Part shown: one piece after another, positions 7,375 through 16,413 of the stretch
Numbering within the stretch: position 1 is the stretch's first letter
Layout of the letters: every line of letters starts with the position of its first letter
Assembly: GCA_002379855.1 (NCBI GenBank)
Contig: DFUX01000018.1
Span: 1 to 39,613 of the forward strand
Origin: Cloacimonetes bacterium UBA4175
Lineage (GTDB): Bacteria > Cloacimonadota > Cloacimonadia > Cloacimonadales > Cloacimonadaceae
Reading direction: 5' to 3'
DNA: 39,613 nt
Translations under genes and position numbers: made by a program
The notes under the pieces: model-generated
Seen by the model: only the letters and a program-made list of their open reading frames with translations
Told to the model about the DNA's origin: nothing
The model's database searches: none

Positions 7375-10300
7375 ATGAAAGTTGCAGAAACCTCGATCAA
7401 ATACTCCATCCTGATCAATCTGCTGGTGGTCGCCATCGTGATCCTGGGCATCTCTTCGATGCTGCGCATGCCCCGCGAGGAGTTTCCCGCGGTAGAATTT
7501 GGCAGGGTGCTGGTGGTCACGGTCTATCCGGGAGTTTCACCCGAGGAGATCGAGCAGTTGATCACCAACAAGGTAGAAACGGAACTCTCTGACCTGCCCA
7601 ATCTGGACCACATCGAGAGCAACACCGAGGAGGGGCGCTCCACCGTGAGTGTCTCCTTCGATACCAGCGTGGATCCGGATGAGGCTTACGACCTTGTTTC
7701 CCGTGAGGTAAACAAGATCACCGACCTGCCCGCGGACGCGATCGACCCCATCATCATCCGTCTCAGCATGCGCGAGCTGAATCCCATAGCCCAGATTGTG
7801 GTGAGCGGCGATTTCACACCCCTGGCCCTGAGGGAGGTGGCTGAAGACCTCAAAAATGGCCTGCTGAAAGTGGACAACATCTCCAAAGTGGAACTGGTGG
7901 GTGCCCGTGACAGGCAGATTTGGGTGGATGTTGATCAAGCCCGCATCGACGCCTACGGCATCAGCCTCAACGACATTTCCTCGGTATTGCAGGGGCGCAA
8001 CCTCAATATCCCCGGCGGAACCGCCCGCTATGGCAAGACCGAGTTTCTGGTGCGCACCCTGGGGCAGTTCGAGAGCATGGACGAGGTGGGGCGCATGATC
8101 GTGCAGTCCGATGCCAGCGGCCGGGCCATCCGCATCTCCGACGTCGCCACGGTGCGCGACACCCTGGCGCGCGAGCAGACCAAGGCCAAGCTCAACGGCA
8201 AGGAAGGCATCAGTATCTTCCTTTACAAAAAAGGCGATGGCAACATCATCAAGGTGATGGAGGACGTGCGCGCCTACATCGCCAAGTTTGAAAAGAACGT
8301 TCCCAGAGCCGACATCAGCGTGCGCAACGACGGTTCTATCGATGTGAAAAACGGAATCGGCGCCCTCAGCTCCAGCGCCTTGCAGGGAATCATCCTGGTC
8401 TTTCTGACCCTCCTGGTCTTTTTGGGTTGGCGCAACGCGCTTTTCGCCTCCACCGGCATACCCATCGCAATGCTCATCACCTTCATCGTGATTCCGCTTT
8501 TGGACATTACCCTCAACAACCTCACCATCTTTGGACTGATCATTGTGGTGGGCATGGTGGTGGACAACTCCATTGTGGTATTGGAAAACATCCACCGCTT
8601 CAGGGAGGAGGGGGCAGACCACTATACATCGATAATCAATGGAGTCAACCAGGTCATTTCCCCGGTTTTTTCCTCCACCCTCACCACTGTGGCGGCTTTC
8701 ATGCCCATGCTGCTCACCGGAGGGATCATGGGGCAATTCCTGTCGGTGTTCCCCATCGTGGTTTCCGTGGCGCTTTTGGCTTCCTGGTTTCAGAGCATGG
8801 TCATCCTGCCCACGAACATCTACCAGTTTGGACGCAGAATCTATTCTGGCGAAGACCGCACCACCCGCCTGATCCGCCCCTTGGTCAAATACTACCGCAA
8901 GGTTATCACCCGGGCGCTCCGCCATCGCTGGCTGGTGGTGGGAGGGGTGGCGTTTTTGCTGCTGCTGTCTGTTGTCATCCTCCTCAGCGGAGCCATCCGC
9001 TTTGAGTTTTTCCCCGCTTCGCTGTCGCAGACCATTCCCCTCGAGCTGCAAACTCCGGTCGGCACGTCTCTGGAAGAAACCAACAGGATAGTGGGCGAGG
9101 TGGAGCAGTTTATCCTGAACATGAAACAAAAAGAGGATATTGAGTTCGTGGTGAGCAACGTTGGTTCGCTCAGCAGCGAGGGCGTGAGGGATACCAAGAC
9201 CTCCAACGCCGCGCTCAGCATCGACCTGGTGCCCCTCAAGGATATGAAGTTTACCCACGAGGAAATTCGCCGCGACATCCGCAAGTATCTGGACAGCCTG
9301 CCCGGCCTGTTCACCTACAAGTTCGGACAATCCCGGTCAGGCCCGCCTCTGGGCAGGGATGTGGATATCCGCATCAAAGGCAAAAGCCTGGAGCGGCTGG
9401 CATACATCAGCGATGTCGTGAAAGCAAATCTGGCAAAGATTCCCGGAGTGGAGGACATAGACGACAGCTATGACGAGGGCAAGATGGAAGCCCGCCTCAG
9501 CCTGGATCAGGAAAAGCTTTCCATGGCAGGCCTCACCGTGGCGCAGGTGGCATCCACCATCCGCATGGCAAGCACCGGCAGCGAGGTCACCCAATACAGG
9601 GGCAACGGCCTGGACGAGATACCCATCCTGGTCAAGCTCAACGACAGCTACACCCAGGATCTGGAGATGCTGAAAAACCTCAAGATCCGCACCCGCGGCG
9701 GTGAACTGATCGCCATCCGCGACCTTGCCAGCGTGGATATCACCAGCAGCATCTCCCGCATCAGGCACTACGATGGCGACAGGGTGCTGTCCGTTACGGC
9801 GGCGGTGGCGGATTACGTGGAAAACGGAACCACCAAAAAACGCAGCACCTCCGAAGTGGTGGCCGCCCTCACCGGAGACAAGCTGCGCGGGACAAAAGGC
9901 AGCCTTTCGGATTTTGAGCAGCGCTTCCCCGGCTACACCATGGAGTTTGGAGGAATACAGGAACAGCAGCGCCAGTCCTATACTTCCCTGGCTTTTGGAT
10001 TCCTGGTCGCCCTGCTGGCCATCTTTGCCATCCTGGCCTCTCAGTTCCGCAGCTATGTGCAGCCGCTGATCGTGATGCTGACCATTCCCTTTGCCTTCAT
10101 CGGCGTGGTCTTCGGTCTGCTGGTCACCGGTCTGTCCTTTTCCCTTAATACAATGCTTTCTGTGGTTGCCCTTGCCGGGGTGGTGGTCAACAACGCCATC
10201 CTGCTCATCGATTTTATCAACAGCGAGCGGGAAGCAGGCAAGGACCGCTGGCATGCCATCATCGAAAGCGGTTCCGCGCGCCTGCGGCCGGTGATCCTCA

Positions 10301-10560
10301 CCACCACAACCACAGTGGCGGGAATGCTGCCCCTGGTCTTTTCCAGCGATCCGTCTTCCCAAGCCTGGCGTCCTTTGGCGGTCAGCTTTGCCTTCGGACT
10401 CACCTTTGCCACCCTCATCACCCTCTTTGTGATCCCGGTGGTTTATAGCATGGTGGATTCCTTCTTTGGAAAGCTTGGCATGACCCGCTTCAAAGAACAC
10501 ACCAGGTTTGAGGATGCCATCAGCAGCCAGGAAATGAAGGAAGGCCCCTGCAAGCCCTGA
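7375..10560 (+). CDS. RND family efflux transporter (HAE-1/AcrB-like)
   Basis: Inner-membrane proton-driven pump of 1061 residues, full length for the family. It starts with a single N-terminal membrane helix, a large periplasmic porter domain, then six helices, and repeats this layout in the second half (12 helices). The fourth-helix signature GMVVDNSIVVLENI carries the Asp of the proton relay. The equivalent half-two segment reads AGVVVNNAILLIDFI, with Asn in place of acidic residues as is common. Substrates cannot be read from the sequence; such pumps move drugs, bile-like lipids or other amphiphiles. It is the last gene of the PadR operon. The C-terminal tail ends shortly before a large imperfect stem-loop at 10602-10650. 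Confidence 0.95.
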   Translation: MKVAETSIKYSILINLLVVAIVILGISSMLRMPREEFPAVEFGRVLVVTVYPGVSPEEIEQLITNKVETELSDLPNLDHIESNTEEGRSTVSVSFDTSVDPDEAYDLVSREVNKITDLPADAIDPIIIRLSMRELNPIAQIVVSGDFTPLALREVAEDLKNGLLKVDNISKVELVGARDRQIWVDVDQARIDAYGISLNDISSVLQGRNLNIPGGTARYGKTEFLVRTLGQFESMDEVGRMIVQSDASGRAIRISDVATVRDTLAREQTKAKLNGKEGISIFLYKKGDGNIIKVMEDVRAYIAKFEKNVPRADISVRNDGSIDVKNGIGALSSSALQGIILVFLTLLVFLGWRNALFASTGIPIAMLITFIVIPLLDITLNNLTIFGLIIVVGMVVDNSIVVLENIHRFREEGADHYTSIINGVNQVISPVFSSTLTTVAAFMPMLLTGGIMGQFLSVFPIVVSVALLASWFQSMVILPTNIYQFGRRIYSGEDRTTRLIRPLVKYYRKVITRALRHRWLVVGGVAFLLLLSVVILLSGAIRFEFFPASLSQTIPLELQTPVGTSLEETNRIVGEVEQFILNMKQKEDIEFVVSNVGSLSSEGVRDTKTSNAALSIDLVPLKDMKFTHEEIRRDIRKYLDSLPGLFTYKFGQSRSGPPLGRDVDIRIKGKSLERLAYISDVVKANLAKIPGVEDIDDSYDEGKMEARLSLDQEKLSMAGLTVAQVASTIRMASTGSEVTQYRGNGLDEIPILVKLNDSYTQDLEMLKNLKIRTRGGELIAIRDLASVDITSSISRIRHYDGDRVLSVTAAVADYVENGTTKKRSTSEVVAALTGDKLRGTKGSLSDFEQRFPGYTMEFGGIQEQQRQSYTSLAFGFLVALLAIFAILASQFRSYVQPLIVMLTIPFAFIGVVFGLLVTGLSFSLNTMLSVVALAGVVVNNAILLIDFINSEREAGKDRWHAIIESGSARLRPVILTTTTTVAGMLPLVFSSDPSSQAWRPLAVSFAFGLTFATLITLFVIPVVYSMVDSFFGKLGMTRFKEHTRFEDAISSQEMKEGPCKP

Positions 10561-10601
10561 ACTGACATGGCTTAACCTGCCGGAGCGCGAAAAGCATCCG
10601 G

Positions 10602-10650
10602 CTGCAAGCATCAGGCGGTGACAAAAGCAGTTGCCGCCTCTTGCTTGCAG
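10602..10650 (+). terminator. Imperfect stem-loop after the efflux operon
   Basis: Outer arms CTGCAAGC / GCTTGCAG (8 bp, perfect) and inner arms GGCGG / CCGCC (5 bp) are separated by a symmetrical 4x4 internal loop, with a 15-nt terminal loop. It begins 42 bp after the pump stop codon. The following sequence is only moderately T-rich, so it may be a weak terminator or a 3'-end stabiliser rather than a classical one. Confidence 0.45.
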
Positions 10651-10750
10651 GAAATCTGTCTTTGTTCTTCCGGGTGGACGTCAGACATTCTGATCCTATG
10701 AGCCGGAATTGTATTGCGCTTCACGGATAATTCCAGCAACCGTCCGCATT

Positions 10751-10843
10751 TTCCTTCATACCTCCGTCCTTTGCTGCTACAGGCTTTGGAGCCATCATCC
10801 TTAGGTCATCCTTATAAACTATAAGGAAGACCCCAGGAAAACC
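10751..10843 (-). repeat. Dispersed compound repeat, copy B (most complete)
   Basis: Read on the minus strand it runs through GGGTCTTCCTTATA / TATAAGGATGACC (a near-perfect palindrome with one mismatch), then CTAAGGATGATGG, a small GGCT-CCAA-AGCC hairpin, GTAGCAGCAAAGGACGGAGG and TATGAAGGAA. The same order is found in copy D at 29934-30020. It lies between the convergent pump and M1 peptidase genes. The whole gene-free gap 10561-11105 holds this repeat, the stem-loop at 10602 and the terminator/small-RNA region at 10921-11030. Confidence 0.85.
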
Positions 10844-10920
10844 TATGTTTTTCATCGACTTTCACAGGCGGGCGAGGAGTGTTTGCCAGAGTGGGGAAAT
10901 GTGTGTAAGTTCATAAAACC

Positions 10921-10961
10921 AACAAAAAAAACGTGGGAAGCACCGGGCGGTGTTCCCACGT
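10921..10961 (-). terminator. Rho-independent terminator, minus strand
   Basis: The hairpin at 10931-10961 pairs ACGTGGGAA + CACC with GGTG + TTCCCACGT (one bulged base, 4-nt loop). On the minus strand it is followed by eight T residues (the A run at 10924-10931). It can end transcripts of the M1 peptidase gene, whose stop is 145 bp upstream, or of a short RNA starting near 10996. Confidence 0.85.
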
Positions 10962-10996
10962 CTCGGAGGGCATTCTATGTAGGGTCTGTAGGCTTA
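10921..10996 (-). ncRNA. Possible small RNA between a TTGACA promoter and a terminator
   Basis: On the minus strand TTGACA (11030-11025) is followed after 16 bp by TATCTT (11008-11003), with TATAGT a little further on. About 40-75 nt later comes the strong terminator hairpin. No open reading frame fits between them. An independent short transcript of roughly 70-80 nt is possible. The alternative is an internal promoter-like sequence inside the M1 peptidase 3' UTR. No known RNA family was recognised. Confidence 0.3.
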
Positions 10997-11002
10997 CTAT
11001 AC

Positions 11003-11030
11003 AAGATAATCAGTTTGATCAATTTGTCAA
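11003..11030 (-). promoter_or_regulatory. Candidate promoter (TTGACA - 16 bp - TATCTT)
   Basis: Perfect -35 consensus at 11030-11025 on the minus strand with a moderate -10. It contains an 8-bp palindrome TTGATCAA in the spacer. It points towards the terminator at 10921-10961, not towards a coding gene. Confidence 0.45.
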
Positions 11031-11105
11031 GTGGAAAATCGAAAATACTTAAAATATATCTGGAATAAGTTGACCGCGTGAGCATTCCAGTCCTGCACGG
11101 TAGGC

Positions 11106-14003
11106 TCATTTGATCAGGCTGATCCTGCGCAGCAGCTGGCCGCCGGGGTGTGACAATCTGAGCAGATAGACGCCGGAGGGCAGTCTGGTGCCGCTATCGC
11201 TTGTGGCGTTGAAGCTTAGGCTGTGTTCACCCGCCTCGCGGATGCCTTCATACAGCACCTTCACCAACTGTCCCTTGAGATTGTAGAGTCTGAGGCTCAT
11301 ATTGCCCTTGCGGGGCAGGCTGAAGCTGATGGTGGAGCTTGGATTGAAGGGATTGGGCCAGACTGTCAGGGTAGCTTTCAGAAGGGGAGAGGAGGGGTCG
11401 TCCGCCGCGGTGGGGCTGAGCAGTTGGGGCACGAGCTGTTGCAGCAGGTTCCGCACGCCATCCGCCTGCATGAAATAGAGCGGAAAACCAGTTAGAACCA
11501 GTCTGGCGGAGCTTTGGGGATAATCCACCCAGAAGGCCAGGCAGTTTCCGTTGCCAGCGCTTCCTTCTGGCATCTCAGCCGTATAGATGGGACGCGAAGC
11601 TCCGGTGAAGGTGTAGATGTAGGGCAGCATGCCGTTCCAGTTGCCCAGCAGTTTTCCGGGATCGGGAACCAGACTGGGATAGAGGGCAGATTGGGCGCTG
11701 ATCAGGCAGGGGGAGTTGTTGTACACAAGTTCCACTCCCTCGGCAAAACTGTCCAGGAAGGAACTGGAAAACACGGACACAGTCTTCCATCCGCTCAACA
11801 GGACCTTGCCTCCGCCGGAAAGATAGCCGCCCAACAGATTATTGTTGTCCTGCAACAGGTTCTGGTTGAAGTCGTCGGCATGCCAGAGCACCAGTTTATA
11901 CTGCCCCAGCACTCCCAAGGGAGGCATCCCGCTCTGGGCGATGTCCCAGGTGCCAAAAGCGAGGGGAGCGAGAGCGGCGGCGTAAAAGTCGTCCACCATT
12001 GCGTCGGTGGGGTTGATGTTGGCTCCGTTGCCGTCCCTGGTTTCGTCCACGACCAGCAGGTCGTTGGCGAAGGAAAACTGTTCGGGGGTGGCGGCCATGA
12101 TGTTTGAACGCATGCTTTCCCAGCCGTTGGGATCGACCGCGGTAATGCAATATTCATAGGCAATTCCCGGCTGGGGGGTGGAGTCCGTATAACCGGGGTC
12201 GGGCAGTGATTGCTGGGTGAGCAGGGTCCATGCCTGGCCTTCCCCCTGGGGCCGGCGGAAAACATTGTAAGACAGGTTGCCGTCTCCCAAAAAGTCCTCC
12301 CATTCCAGCCGCACGAAAGCGTTGGAGGGCAGGCATTGCGCCAGGACGGGCTTGACCTCGGTGATCTGCCGCAGCAAAGCCCAATGGTTGTGATTGGGGA
12401 TGAGGGACGCGGCGTCGGTCCAGCCGTGGATTCCGCCGTTGGCAGTCCAGTCCGGGCCGGCGGAGACATGCAGGGAGTCCGTGCAACTGCCATTGTCAAA
12501 CAGGAAAGGCACCTCGATCTCAAACTGGGTGCTGGTGTTGGAAATGGTGCGGGCCAGCAGGCGCAGGGGCGTATCGCTTGCGTCGTTGTTCCACACGCAA
12601 TACTCCAGCGCGGGAATGCCAGGGCTGTATATCCATTGGTGGAAAAACTGGGTGAGATCCTGGCCGCTGATCTGCTCCGCCATGGCTTCAAACTCGGCGG
12701 TGACCACGTTTCCGTTGCAGTGGGTGGAAAACCATTGCTGCAGCAACTGGAAGAAGTGGGCGTCGCCAATCTTTAAGCGCAGCATGTGCAGCACGGAGGC
12801 CGCTTTTTCATAGGAGGGAGGAGAGAAATAGTTGTTGAAGTCCGGATCGTAGATGGTGCGCGGGTTGGAACCTTCCCAATTGATGTAGTATTGGTGATAG
12901 GAGCTGGCCACGTAATCCACCGCGCTCTGCCATCCGGAGACTTTGTCCGTCCACAAATGCTCTGAATAGGTGGCAAAGCCCTCGGAAAGCCACACATCCT
13001 TGAAAGTGAGGAAGGAAACCGCGTTGCCATACCACTGATGCGCAAGTTCGTGGGCGATGACGAGTTCATGGGCGCCGGTTCCGGTGATGATATAGTTGCC
13101 CAGGGTGGTCATGGTCTGATGCTCCATGGCGCCGTAGGTGCTCATGCTCACGACTGCGTTGCCATATTTTTCAAAGGGATAGGGGCCAAAGACTTGCGAG
13201 AAATAGTCAATCATCTGGGGCAGGCGGGCGAAATCGGCCAGGGCGTTATTGTATTGGTTTTGCATCACGAAGTTCTGAATGGGGATATCGCCCGCGGTTT
13301 GCTCGATTTCCAGATAAGGCCCGGCGGTGATGCAGACCAGATAGGTGGTCATGGGGTTGTAGCCGGTCCAGAATGTGGTGGAGGTGCCATCTCCGTTTTC
13401 CACGATCGCTTCGCGGATGCCATTTGCCGCGACCTTCCAGTCGCTGCGCATGGTTATCCGCAGATGCACGATGGCTTTGTCCCAGGGGTGGTCGTAGCAG
13501 GGCCACCAATAGCGGGCTGCGTCCGGATCGGAAATGGTAAACACGGTGTTGCCGGTGAAGATCATGCCCAGGTTGTAGGGCGCCGGGGAAAGCTGAGGAA
13601 CGCCAGAGTAGAAAACCTGGGTGGTAAAGGTCTGTCCGGCGGGGATGTCGAGGCTGATGTCGATTATCCCGTTTGTGTGGGTGTAAGTGGCGGGAACATC
13701 GTTGACCAGCACTTCCAGGACGTTCAGCCCGACCAGGTTGTAGGGTAGTGAGGTGAGATGGGATTCGGCCAGCACGGTGGCCGCTACGTTGCCGTTTAAC
13801 TGACGGGTGGCTTGATTGATGGACAGAGTAATCTCATATTCCAGCACGTCGAATCCGGTGAGGGAATCGGCTTTGCTATCCTGTGTCAGGGCAGGCGGGA
13901 AATGGGGCTTGCGGGAAAGCCCCGGAATCCTCTCCACGGCGTGGGCGGCGCTGAACAGCACCGCGAGCATGATAATCACTGTTGCTATGGCATGGCGTTG
14001 CAT
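11106..14003 (-). CDS. Secreted M1 family metallopeptidase with C-terminal sorting domain
   Basis: A 965-residue zinc aminopeptidase-like enzyme exported by Sec. ATG 14003 is chosen since GGAGG precedes it and a signal peptide follows at once; a start at 14030 would add nine residues with no Shine-Dalgarno. Domains in order: signal peptide, N-terminal beta-sandwich (about 35-215), catalytic domain with AMEHQ, HELAHQWY (near residue 320) and WLSEGFATYSE giving the third zinc ligand, then SYEKAASVLHML supplying the expected tyrosine. A fibronectin III-like segment follows (about 555-630), then a long beta-rich region, and finally a type A sorting domain with VWPNPFNP and SGVYLLRLSHPGG. The last part suggests type IX-type secretion and surface attachment or release. 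Confidence 0.93.
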   Translation of the reverse strand: MQRHAIATVIIMLAVLFSAAHAVERIPGLSRKPHFPPALTQDSKADSLTGFDVLEYEITLSINQATRQLNGNVAATVLAESHLTSLPYNLVGLNVLEVLVNDVPATYTHTNGIIDISLDIPAGQTFTTQVFYSGVPQLSPAPYNLGMIFTGNTVFTISDPDAARYWWPCYDHPWDKAIVHLRITMRSDWKVAANGIREAIVENGDGTSTTFWTGYNPMTTYLVCITAGPYLEIEQTAGDIPIQNFVMQNQYNNALADFARLPQMIDYFSQVFGPYPFEKYGNAVVSMSTYGAMEHQTMTTLGNYIITGTGAHELVIAHELAHQWYGNAVSFLTFKDVWLSEGFATYSEHLWTDKVSGWQSAVDYVASSYHQYYINWEGSNPRTIYDPDFNNYFSPPSYEKAASVLHMLRLKIGDAHFFQLLQQWFSTHCNGNVVTAEFEAMAEQISGQDLTQFFHQWIYSPGIPALEYCVWNNDASDTPLRLLARTISNTSTQFEIEVPFLFDNGSCTDSLHVSAGPDWTANGGIHGWTDAASLIPNHNHWALLRQITEVKPVLAQCLPSNAFVRLEWEDFLGDGNLSYNVFRRPQGEGQAWTLLTQQSLPDPGYTDSTPQPGIAYEYCITAVDPNGWESMRSNIMAATPEQFSFANDLLVVDETRDGNGANINPTDAMVDDFYAAALAPLAFGTWDIAQSGMPPLGVLGQYKLVLWHADDFNQNLLQDNNNLLGGYLSGGGKVLLSGWKTVSVFSSSFLDSFAEGVELVYNNSPCLISAQSALYPSLVPDPGKLLGNWNGMLPYIYTFTGASRPIYTAEMPEGSAGNGNCLAFWVDYPQSSARLVLTGFPLYFMQADGVRNLLQQLVPQLLSPTAADDPSSPLLKATLTVWPNPFNPSSTISFSLPRKGNMSLRLYNLKGQLVKVLYEGIREAGEHSLSFNATSDSGTRLPSGVYLLRLSHPGGQLLRRISLIK

Positions 14004-14157
14004 CGTTCCTCCATAATATCTGGAAAGCATAAAAAAAGTCTCTCAATTCTGTGATGCAATTCCTTTTCCAGAGTGGAAGTTAATTGGGTTTGAAAAATAT
14101 TCCTTTACGAAAAAGGGGCTTTACCAGACTTAGTAGCCAACTCTGTTTGGAGGAGAA

Positions 14158-16410
14158 ATGCGCAGATTTAGCATGTATGCCGTGCTATGCCTGATGCTGC
14201 TTTTCAGCATTGGCAGCCTGTTCGCGGCAGGCGAAACCATATATGAGATACGCGTGGAAGGGGCCAAGACCGTGGCCGATGAGCTGATCACATCCACGAT
14301 CAGCCTGCGCACGGGCGGAATCCTCGACCCGGCTGAGGTGGCGAAGTCCATCAAACAGCTTTATAAAATGAGCATCTTTTCTGATATCCGGGTGCTGACC
14401 GAGCCTTACAAGACCGGCGTGAACCTGATCATCAGGGTGCAGGAAAACCCTGTCCTGGCCTCGATCGAGTATCCGGGTATGAAGGTGGTCAAAAAAGACC
14501 GCCTGGACGAGCTGATGACCGTCCGGGTGGGCACTTTCTGGTCGGAAAACCAAAAACAGCAACTGGTCTCCAAACTGACCAGTGAGTATCACACCAAGGG
14601 CTATAGCAACGCCCAGATCAACGTAAGCGAACGGGAAGCCGAACCGGGCAAGGTGCATGTGACGGTTTCGGTGAACGAGGGCAAGCGCCTGGCTATCACC
14701 CAGATCAGCTTTTTGGGAAACGAAAACTTTGATGACAAACAACTGCAAAAACGCATGAAGACCAAGCCCGCCAACATCCTGCGCTCAGGCCGTTTTGAAC
14801 AGGAAAAGTTCGACACCGATATCCGTAACCTGGAGGCCTTCTACAAGAAAAACGGCTTTATCGACGTGCAGATTGAGCCGCAGAAGCCCAGGCAGACCGG
14901 CGACAGGTCGCTGGAGCTGATCATCCGCATCACAGAGGGCCAGAAATACACTTTTGGCAGCATCGATGTGAAAGGCAATGAGAGCTTTACCACTGAAGCT
15001 ATCCTGGAATACTTTAGCCTGCAAAGCGGGGAAACCTTCGACCAGGGAAAGTTTGAGACCCAGTTGTCCAAAATCTATATGAAATACTTTGAGGAAGGTT
15101 TCATCTATGCGGAGATAGAGCCAGACCTGCAGAAAGACGGCAGCCAGCTCAATATCCATCTTAACATCAGCGAAGGCACCCGCGCCCGGGTGAGGCAGAT
15201 TCACATCACAGGCAATCAGCGCACCAAGGAAAAGGTTCTGCGGCGGCAACTGGAGATTGCCCCGGGAGATTACTACCGGCAGACGCAGTTGATCCGCACC
15301 CAGCAAAACATCTACAACCTGGGCTTCTTCGAGCCGGATATCAAACTGGACTATACCACGATCAACAGCGACGGCGACATCGACCTGCAGATAGATGTGA
15401 TCGATAAATCCTCCGGTGTGGCCAACGGCGGCGTGGGTTACAACAGCCAGGACAAATTTGTGGGGCAGCTCTCCGTTTCCATGAATAACCTGTTTGGCAA
15501 CAACTGGGCCAGCAGTCTGAGCTGGGAGTTTGGCGGCAGCACCCAGAACTTCGAATTCTCCTTCACCAATCCCAATTTCCTGGATACGGACATCCTGCTC
15601 GGCACCAACCTGTATTACACGACCAAGGAGTGGAGTTCCTTCTTTTATAAGATTTCCACCCGCGGTGCCAGCCTGCGCCTGGGTCAATATATCCCCTGGG
15701 TGGACCGCACCCGTCTGGTGATGGCTTATTCCCTGTATTCCAAAAAATACAGGATTACCGACATGGCCAGTGTGATGAACAACGCCGAGGCCAATGCCAC
15801 CCTGATCGAGCTGAATTCCATGAACTGGCGCTATACCAGCGGATTGAGCGGCACGCTTAGCCGTGACTCACGGGATAACATCTACTTCCCCAAACGCGGC
15901 ACTCAAATGACCCTCTTTTCCGAGCTGGCGGGAGGAATACTGGGTGGTGACTTCGATTATTTCAAGCAAATCGCCCAGGTGAACTGGTATATTGAAATGA
16001 TCTACAACTTTACCCTGCGCACCAAGTGGCGCTTTGGTTACATCACCCCCTATGGCTCTTCTGAGGACGCTCCGCCAGATGAGAAGTTCTATCTGGGCGG
16101 CACGGGCGTGGATGGTATCCGCGGCTATCCAGACCGTTCCGTTGGCCCGGATGGTGGCGGCACAAGGGAAATCCTCTTTTCCACCGAGGTGGGTTATCCC
16201 ATCGGAGGAGATCAGGTGGTGCTACTGGGCTTTTTCGATGCCGGCGACAGCTACAACACTTTCCGTAAGTTTAACTTTCTCAAATTCAACAAAGGCGTCG
16301 GGGCGGGAATACGCATCCGTTCCCCCTTTGGTTTAATCGGTTTCGACTATGCTTATGGCATAGATAATCGCAAGTGGGAGCCTCACTTGCAGTTTGGGAC
16401 AACCTTTTAA
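14158..16410 (+). CDS. bamA: Outer-membrane assembly factor BamA (Omp85)
   Basis: Inserts beta-barrel proteins into the outer membrane. The 750-residue protein has a signal peptide ending near FAAGE, about five POTRA domains (roughly 27-410; YEIRVEGAKTVADEL, AITQISFLGNENFD, TFGSIDVKGNESF and VRQIHITGNQRTKE mark strand-turn parts), and a C-terminal 16-strand barrel. The conserved loop-6 motif is present as GIRGYPD (VRGF/Y type), and the chain ends in an aromatic residue (QFGTTF) as barrel proteins do. ATG 14158 has GGAGGAG upstream. It heads a compact operon: the radical SAM gene begins 3 bp after its stop. Divergent from the M1 peptidase, with a 154-bp shared promoter region. Confidence 0.95.
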   Translation: MRRFSMYAVLCLMLLFSIGSLFAAGETIYEIRVEGAKTVADELITSTISLRTGGILDPAEVAKSIKQLYKMSIFSDIRVLTEPYKTGVNLIIRVQENPVLASIEYPGMKVVKKDRLDELMTVRVGTFWSENQKQQLVSKLTSEYHTKGYSNAQINVSEREAEPGKVHVTVSVNEGKRLAITQISFLGNENFDDKQLQKRMKTKPANILRSGRFEQEKFDTDIRNLEAFYKKNGFIDVQIEPQKPRQTGDRSLELIIRITEGQKYTFGSIDVKGNESFTTEAILEYFSLQSGETFDQGKFETQLSKIYMKYFEEGFIYAEIEPDLQKDGSQLNIHLNISEGTRARVRQIHITGNQRTKEKVLRRQLEIAPGDYYRQTQLIRTQQNIYNLGFFEPDIKLDYTTINSDGDIDLQIDVIDKSSGVANGGVGYNSQDKFVGQLSVSMNNLFGNNWASSLSWEFGGSTQNFEFSFTNPNFLDTDILLGTNLYYTTKEWSSFFYKISTRGASLRLGQYIPWVDRTRLVMAYSLYSKKYRITDMASVMNNAEANATLIELNSMNWRYTSGLSGTLSRDSRDNIYFPKRGTQMTLFSELAGGILGGDFDYFKQIAQVNWYIEMIYNFTLRTKWRFGYITPYGSSEDAPPDEKFYLGGTGVDGIRGYPDRSVGPDGGGTREILFSTEVGYPIGGDQVVLLGFFDAGDSYNTFRKFNFLKFNKGVGAGIRIRSPFGLIGFDYAYGIDNRKWEPHLQFGTTF

Positions 16411-16413
16411 AAC

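Noticed and set aside
7537..9330. Very long open frame antisense to the RND pump
   Set aside because: Its codons mirror those of a clear RND gene; the translation is rich in His, Gln, Asp and Gly with no domain. The same applies to long antisense frames under the GlmS-like gene (18871-20148), the Kor alpha/aminotransferase genes (25742-27370) and the M6/EF-P area (38373-39386).
13100..13140. AMEH instead of AMEN in the M1 peptidase as a sign of inactivation
   Set aside because: Secreted M1 peptidases of this type often carry AMEH, and HELAHQW, WLSEGF and the active-site Tyr are all intact.
14004..14030. Nine extra N-terminal residues of the M1 peptidase
   Set aside because: No ribosome site, while GGAGG fits ATG 14003 and the signal peptide starts there.
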